Below the pieces are notes generated by a model. The model was not told the DNA's origin, made no database searches, and saw nothing but the letters and a program-made list of their open reading frames with translations. From assembly GCA_039795165.1 (NCBI GenBank), contig JBDKER010000006.1, positions 1 to 64,000 of the forward strand: a DNA stretch of 64,000 bases. The letters are read 5' to 3'. A program made the position numbers and the translations under genes. Positions 62,101 to 64,000 of the stretch are shown piece after piece; within the stretch, counting starts at the first letter, position 1; each line of letters opens with the position of its first letter. Source of the DNA: V1-33 sp039795165. Its GTDB lineage: Bacteria; Verrucomicrobiota; Verrucomicrobiia; Verrucomicrobiales; V1-33.

Positions 62101-64000
62101 AGTGCCGTCTGGCTTGAAATCCAGACCGTCGATCCCGGACAGTACCTCCGCGCCACCGATGCAGCCTATCTGACCCGCTGGGAAACGCTGGCCATGAACG
62201 ATCGCGGAACCGATGGCGATGCCACGGCGCACGATGGGATTTTCACGGTCACAGTCCCCGCCGCCGTTCAGCAGCACCGCCGCCTTGTGCGCTACCGGAT
62301 CCGCGCATGGGACGGACAACTGACGGAAGTCCGCGTGCCCTATGCGGATGACCCCGTCCCGAATTTCGCATGGTTCTGCTACGATGGCGTGCCGTCATGG
62401 ACGGGCGCAGTCCGACCGGGCATCACGCCTGCGGAAACGTTCCCGGCCACCACCATGCAGCGGGTCCGGCCATGGCATCTCCTCAGCCACGCCGACGACG
62501 TGCAGAACTGCCAGTACAATCCTGCCTTCAACGACGGTACCTACCGCTTTCCGGGCACGCTCGTGATCGGCGACCAAGTCTACGATCACGTGCTCTACCG
62601 CGTCAAAGGCCAGAACAGCACCTACAATACAGGCAAGAATAAATGGAAGTTCCGCTTCCACCGCGGCCACCTGCTCGAGATGCCCGACAACTACGGCAGC
62701 CGCACCACCACGGTCCGCACGCTCAACCTGTCATCGGTCCCCGCCCCATGGGCTCCATGGAACCGCGGCATGCACGGCCTCGACGAAGCCGTCGCCTTCC
62801 GCCTCAGCAATCTCGCAGGAGCCCCCGCTCCGGATTCATCCTACGTCCACTGGCGCGTCATCGACGGTGCCGCCGAAGCCGGCCCCAGCCAGTTCGATGG
62901 CGACTTCTGGGGCCTCTACCTCGCCTTCGAAAATACCGACAACGAATTCAAGGACGGTCACGGTCTCCCGGACGGCAATATCTTCCGCCTCCAGATCACC
63001 GGAGCCGGCAATTCCGTGCTCGGTCAGGGCAAAGGCCAACCGGATGACCTCAGCGACCTCAATGCATTCACCAGTACCACCGCAGGTTACCGCCGCGGCG
63101 GAGGCACGGCCACCACGGCCCCCCTCATCTCGGCCATCCAGCCGGAATCATGGTTCCGCGACAATGTCGACCTCCCGGAATACTTCAGCTGGCGCGCCGT
63201 CACCGAAGCCATCAACCAGACTGATCGACGCGAGCAGGAAAATGTCGTCTACTTCCGCCGCCCGCCGGCCCCGGCCAGCGACGGACGCTGGATGATCCTA
63301 CCATGGGATTGCGACCTCCTCTACGAGAACTTCGACCGCTGGGGCCCGCAGTCGGTGCAGACGGCCGTCAATCTTCAGCAGTACGAACAGATTTCCCGCG
63401 CGCTGCTGCATCCGGCCATCCTGCGCGACTTCCGGAACCGCGCCCGGGAACTGCAGGATCTCCTCCTCAACAGCGACCAGGCATGGAAGGTGATCGACGA
63501 ATTCCTGTGCCGCATCACGGACGAATCTCCGCGCATCATTCCACTGGGCAGTCCCATCGCGGATGGCTTCGCGGAAGCGGAACGCCGCCGCTGGGATCAC
63601 CACCCGGCCAACCCGGTGCCGCCACGCGGGAATTCCGCCACGGGCAATTACTACAAGTCGCCCTACCCCATCGGCAACATGACCAATGGCCCGCCGCAGC
63701 CGTACAACCGCACGCTGGCATCCGCAGACCTCGAAGGCATGGTCCGCTGGGTCAAGGAATTCATTGCCACCGGACCAAATGGAGGCGGCCGCCTCACCCG
63801 CATGGCGGAAGGCCGCATCGCTCCCTACACCCTCACCACCACCACCCCCATCACCATCCCGGAAACCCCGGTCATCACCTACAGCGGGGCCCCCGGTTTC
63901 CCAATCGATCAACTCCGCTTCAGCACCTCCCCCTTCGCCTCGCCCAATGGCCAGACCTTCGCGGCCATCCAATGGCGCGTCGGCGAAGTCTCGGATCCCT
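59197..64000 (+). CDS. giant exported CotH-family / lamin-tail domain protein (3' end outside window)
   Basis: The frame is open from the ATG at 59197 to the window end: at least 1601 residues with a signal peptide (MQFLRCTATWLALGLGLLSA). Domains in order: an N-terminal jelly-roll-like region (RNDSFEE, TLANVPQW), an Ig-like stretch (PATAGQSLQVNWTVENADTL), a lamin-tail domain (DWIELENATNQAVSLAGWHLSD), a glycan-binding-like beta region, a second lamin-tail domain (PVITEIHSDPP, FLEIFNPTPDAIDLSQWSL), a FnIII-like segment, and a CotH-type region (LYRVKGQNSTYNTGKNKWKF, then MILPWDCDLLYENF). CotH kinases phosphorylate proteins in spore coats; related domains occur in many secreted bacterial proteins. 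Activity here is untested. Confidence 0.8.
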   Translation, partial: MQFLRCTATWLALGLGLLSAAPEPLAIRNDSFEEQKDSLNGDGDATPIGSDPGDYTLANVPQWTAVSAGLFHPDTPLDFAPDGDLVAFVDNGGSLTQPLLLPDGTPVTALPVRRITVSALVRGRSGGQPAATIALRSGSTSLTSPVPLPVPVNPDGYSQTEATVSLPATLDPTALGQPLTLVIASAGQQLNIDKVSATVASPPRIMAFSVSPQPATAGQSLQVNWTVENADTLTLDGRDVTGLASATLTAPAFPGRITLTATNADGTSTSELPVRVVPAPLPPPPVRLTEAVTDNTSGLRDEDGSLQDWIELENATNQAVSLAGWHLSDDPVNPRKWMFPNVAVPAGGRFVVFASGKNRSTIPLHTNFRLSNAGETVVLSDPGGRPVSRLEIPALPANRAFGLGFGPTGGTISLLAPEVPVRWLAPTGAVDPAWRGSAAFDDSAWSAGAWDFGFSESTVTAYGVPSGTVGSQTYSGALGMDFDALRPITVSELGCFDSSANGLSRTITVVLWSRRQNGTPTNPADDTAGTVMASKVFTTASPGILTGTQRFKPLATPLLLPAGSYTMVAYNYGSGEPNGNNAAFLNSVNAGSGALSFVGTSRYGSATVPSSPAASWPGSADGGPAARYAAGTFRFRESAPVNTNTSAAMLGRTASLLSRSPLVLPPDPVPAQATLTVTADDGFAAWLNGTEIARRNAPPDPGFASTATTAERFTASFSVPPAAFQQGSNVLALHGLNVSAGDPDFSLAASLTAPETKEIAGFLTATTPGQPNAPALAALGPVITEIHSDPPDSKSRFTEFLEIFNPTPDAIDLSQWSLTGGIRFSFPQGTTLAPGTWIVVAENPGHLQTFLGFPHALGPWSGSLANEGDEIVLRRADLTVADRVSYELGFPWPTVGDDPGRSLQLISERLDRSLGGSWRSALPTPGSRNGVAAGSAPPAIRRVSHAPAAPASGQAVTVTATVTDPDGLSAVWLEIQTVDPGQYLRATDAAYLTRWETLAMNDRGTDGDATAHDGIFTVTVPAAVQQHRRLVRYRIRAWDGQLTEVRVPYADDPVPNFAWFCYDGVPSWTGAVRPGITPAETFPATTMQRVRPWHLLSHADDVQNCQYNPAFNDGTYRFPGTLVIGDQVYDHVLYRVKGQNSTYNTGKNKWKFRFHRGHLLEMPDNYGSRTTTVRTLNLSSVPAPWAPWNRGMHGLDEAVAFRLSNLAGAPAPDSSYVHWRVIDGAAEAGPSQFDGDFWGLYLAFENTDNEFKDGHGLPDGNIFRLQITGAGNSVLGQGKGQPDDLSDLNAFTSTTAGYRRGGGTATTAPLISAIQPESWFRDNVDLPEYFSWRAVTEAINQTDRREQENVVYFRRPPAPASDGRWMILPWDCDLLYENFDRWGPQSVQTAVNLQQYEQISRALLHPAILRDFRNRARELQDLLLNSDQAWKVIDEFLCRITDESPRIIPLGSPIADGFAEAERRRWDHHPANPVPPRGNSATGNYYKSPYPIGNMTNGPPQPYNRTLASADLEGMVRWVKEFIATGPNGGGRLTRMAEGRIAPYTLTTTTPITIPETPVITYSGAPGFPIDQLRFSTSPFASPNGQTFAAIQWRVGEVSDP

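Overview
The window is a gene-dense piece (about 64 kb, high GC) of a bacterial chromosome that most resembles the phylum Verrucomicrobiota. The assignment is inference from content: a ddl-ftsQ-ftsA-ftsZ block, an FtsZ with a very long linker and a DIPTFLRKKR tail, a PEP-CTERM protein, autotransporter-associated beta-strand (PATR) repeats, GYF_2 and SHD1 domains, several giant exported LamG/Ig/lamin-tail proteins, and translation starts that almost never carry a Shine-Dalgarno sequence. I see no rRNA, CRISPR array, insertion sequence, prophage or intact defence system.

Layout. 1-2 kb: end of a sugar-phosphate isomerase/epimerase, then a YeiH-type exporter. 2-8 kb (minus): the division block, transcribed ddl, ftsQ, ftsA, ftsZ. 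8-11 kb (minus): a PLP C-S lyase followed by an enolase-superfamily enzyme. 10.8-12.5 kb: a GYF_2-RDD membrane protein, tRNA-Pro(CGG) with a strong terminator, and a remnant of an Rpn-family nuclease. 12.6-28.4 kb: an envelope/secretome region with four giant exported proteins (Ig-like duplicated protein, GH128-LamG glycosidase, S8 protease, PATR protein), interrupted by trpA and an MFS transporter. 28.4-30.8 kb: metallophosphoesterase, NlpC/P60-like lipoprotein, M48 lipoprotein. 30.8-33.8 kb: nuoM-nuoN behind a perfect Rex-type operator. 33.9-41.4 kb: sufE, tatD-type nuclease, SHD1-zincin, purQ, purM, fabV, chrA. 41.4-48.8 kb: glycosyltransferase, two YkgJ-type cysteine-cluster proteins, ligase-associated helicase, PEP-CTERM protein, a GYF_2 membrane protein and an unknown gene. 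48.8-59.1 kb: rex, peroxiredoxin, lipoprotein, rarA, recQ, ugd, FAD oxidoreductase, HU, gamma-carbonic anhydrase, moaE, NTF2-like protein. 59.2 kb to the end: a giant CotH/lamin-tail protein that runs out of the window.

How parts may work together. The division block supplies D-Ala-D-Ala and the FtsQ/A/Z core. The most interesting regulatory link is that the redox sensor gene rex (49 kb) and a textbook Rex operator (30.75 kb) in front of the complex I genes nuoMN are both present, suggesting NADH-responsive control of at least part of complex I. The exported giants look like polymer-degrading and surface-attachment machinery. The most unusual proteins are the FtsZ with a substituted T7 catalytic loop and the FtsQ with a histone-H1-like tail. 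No complete new multi-gene system is convincingly visible.
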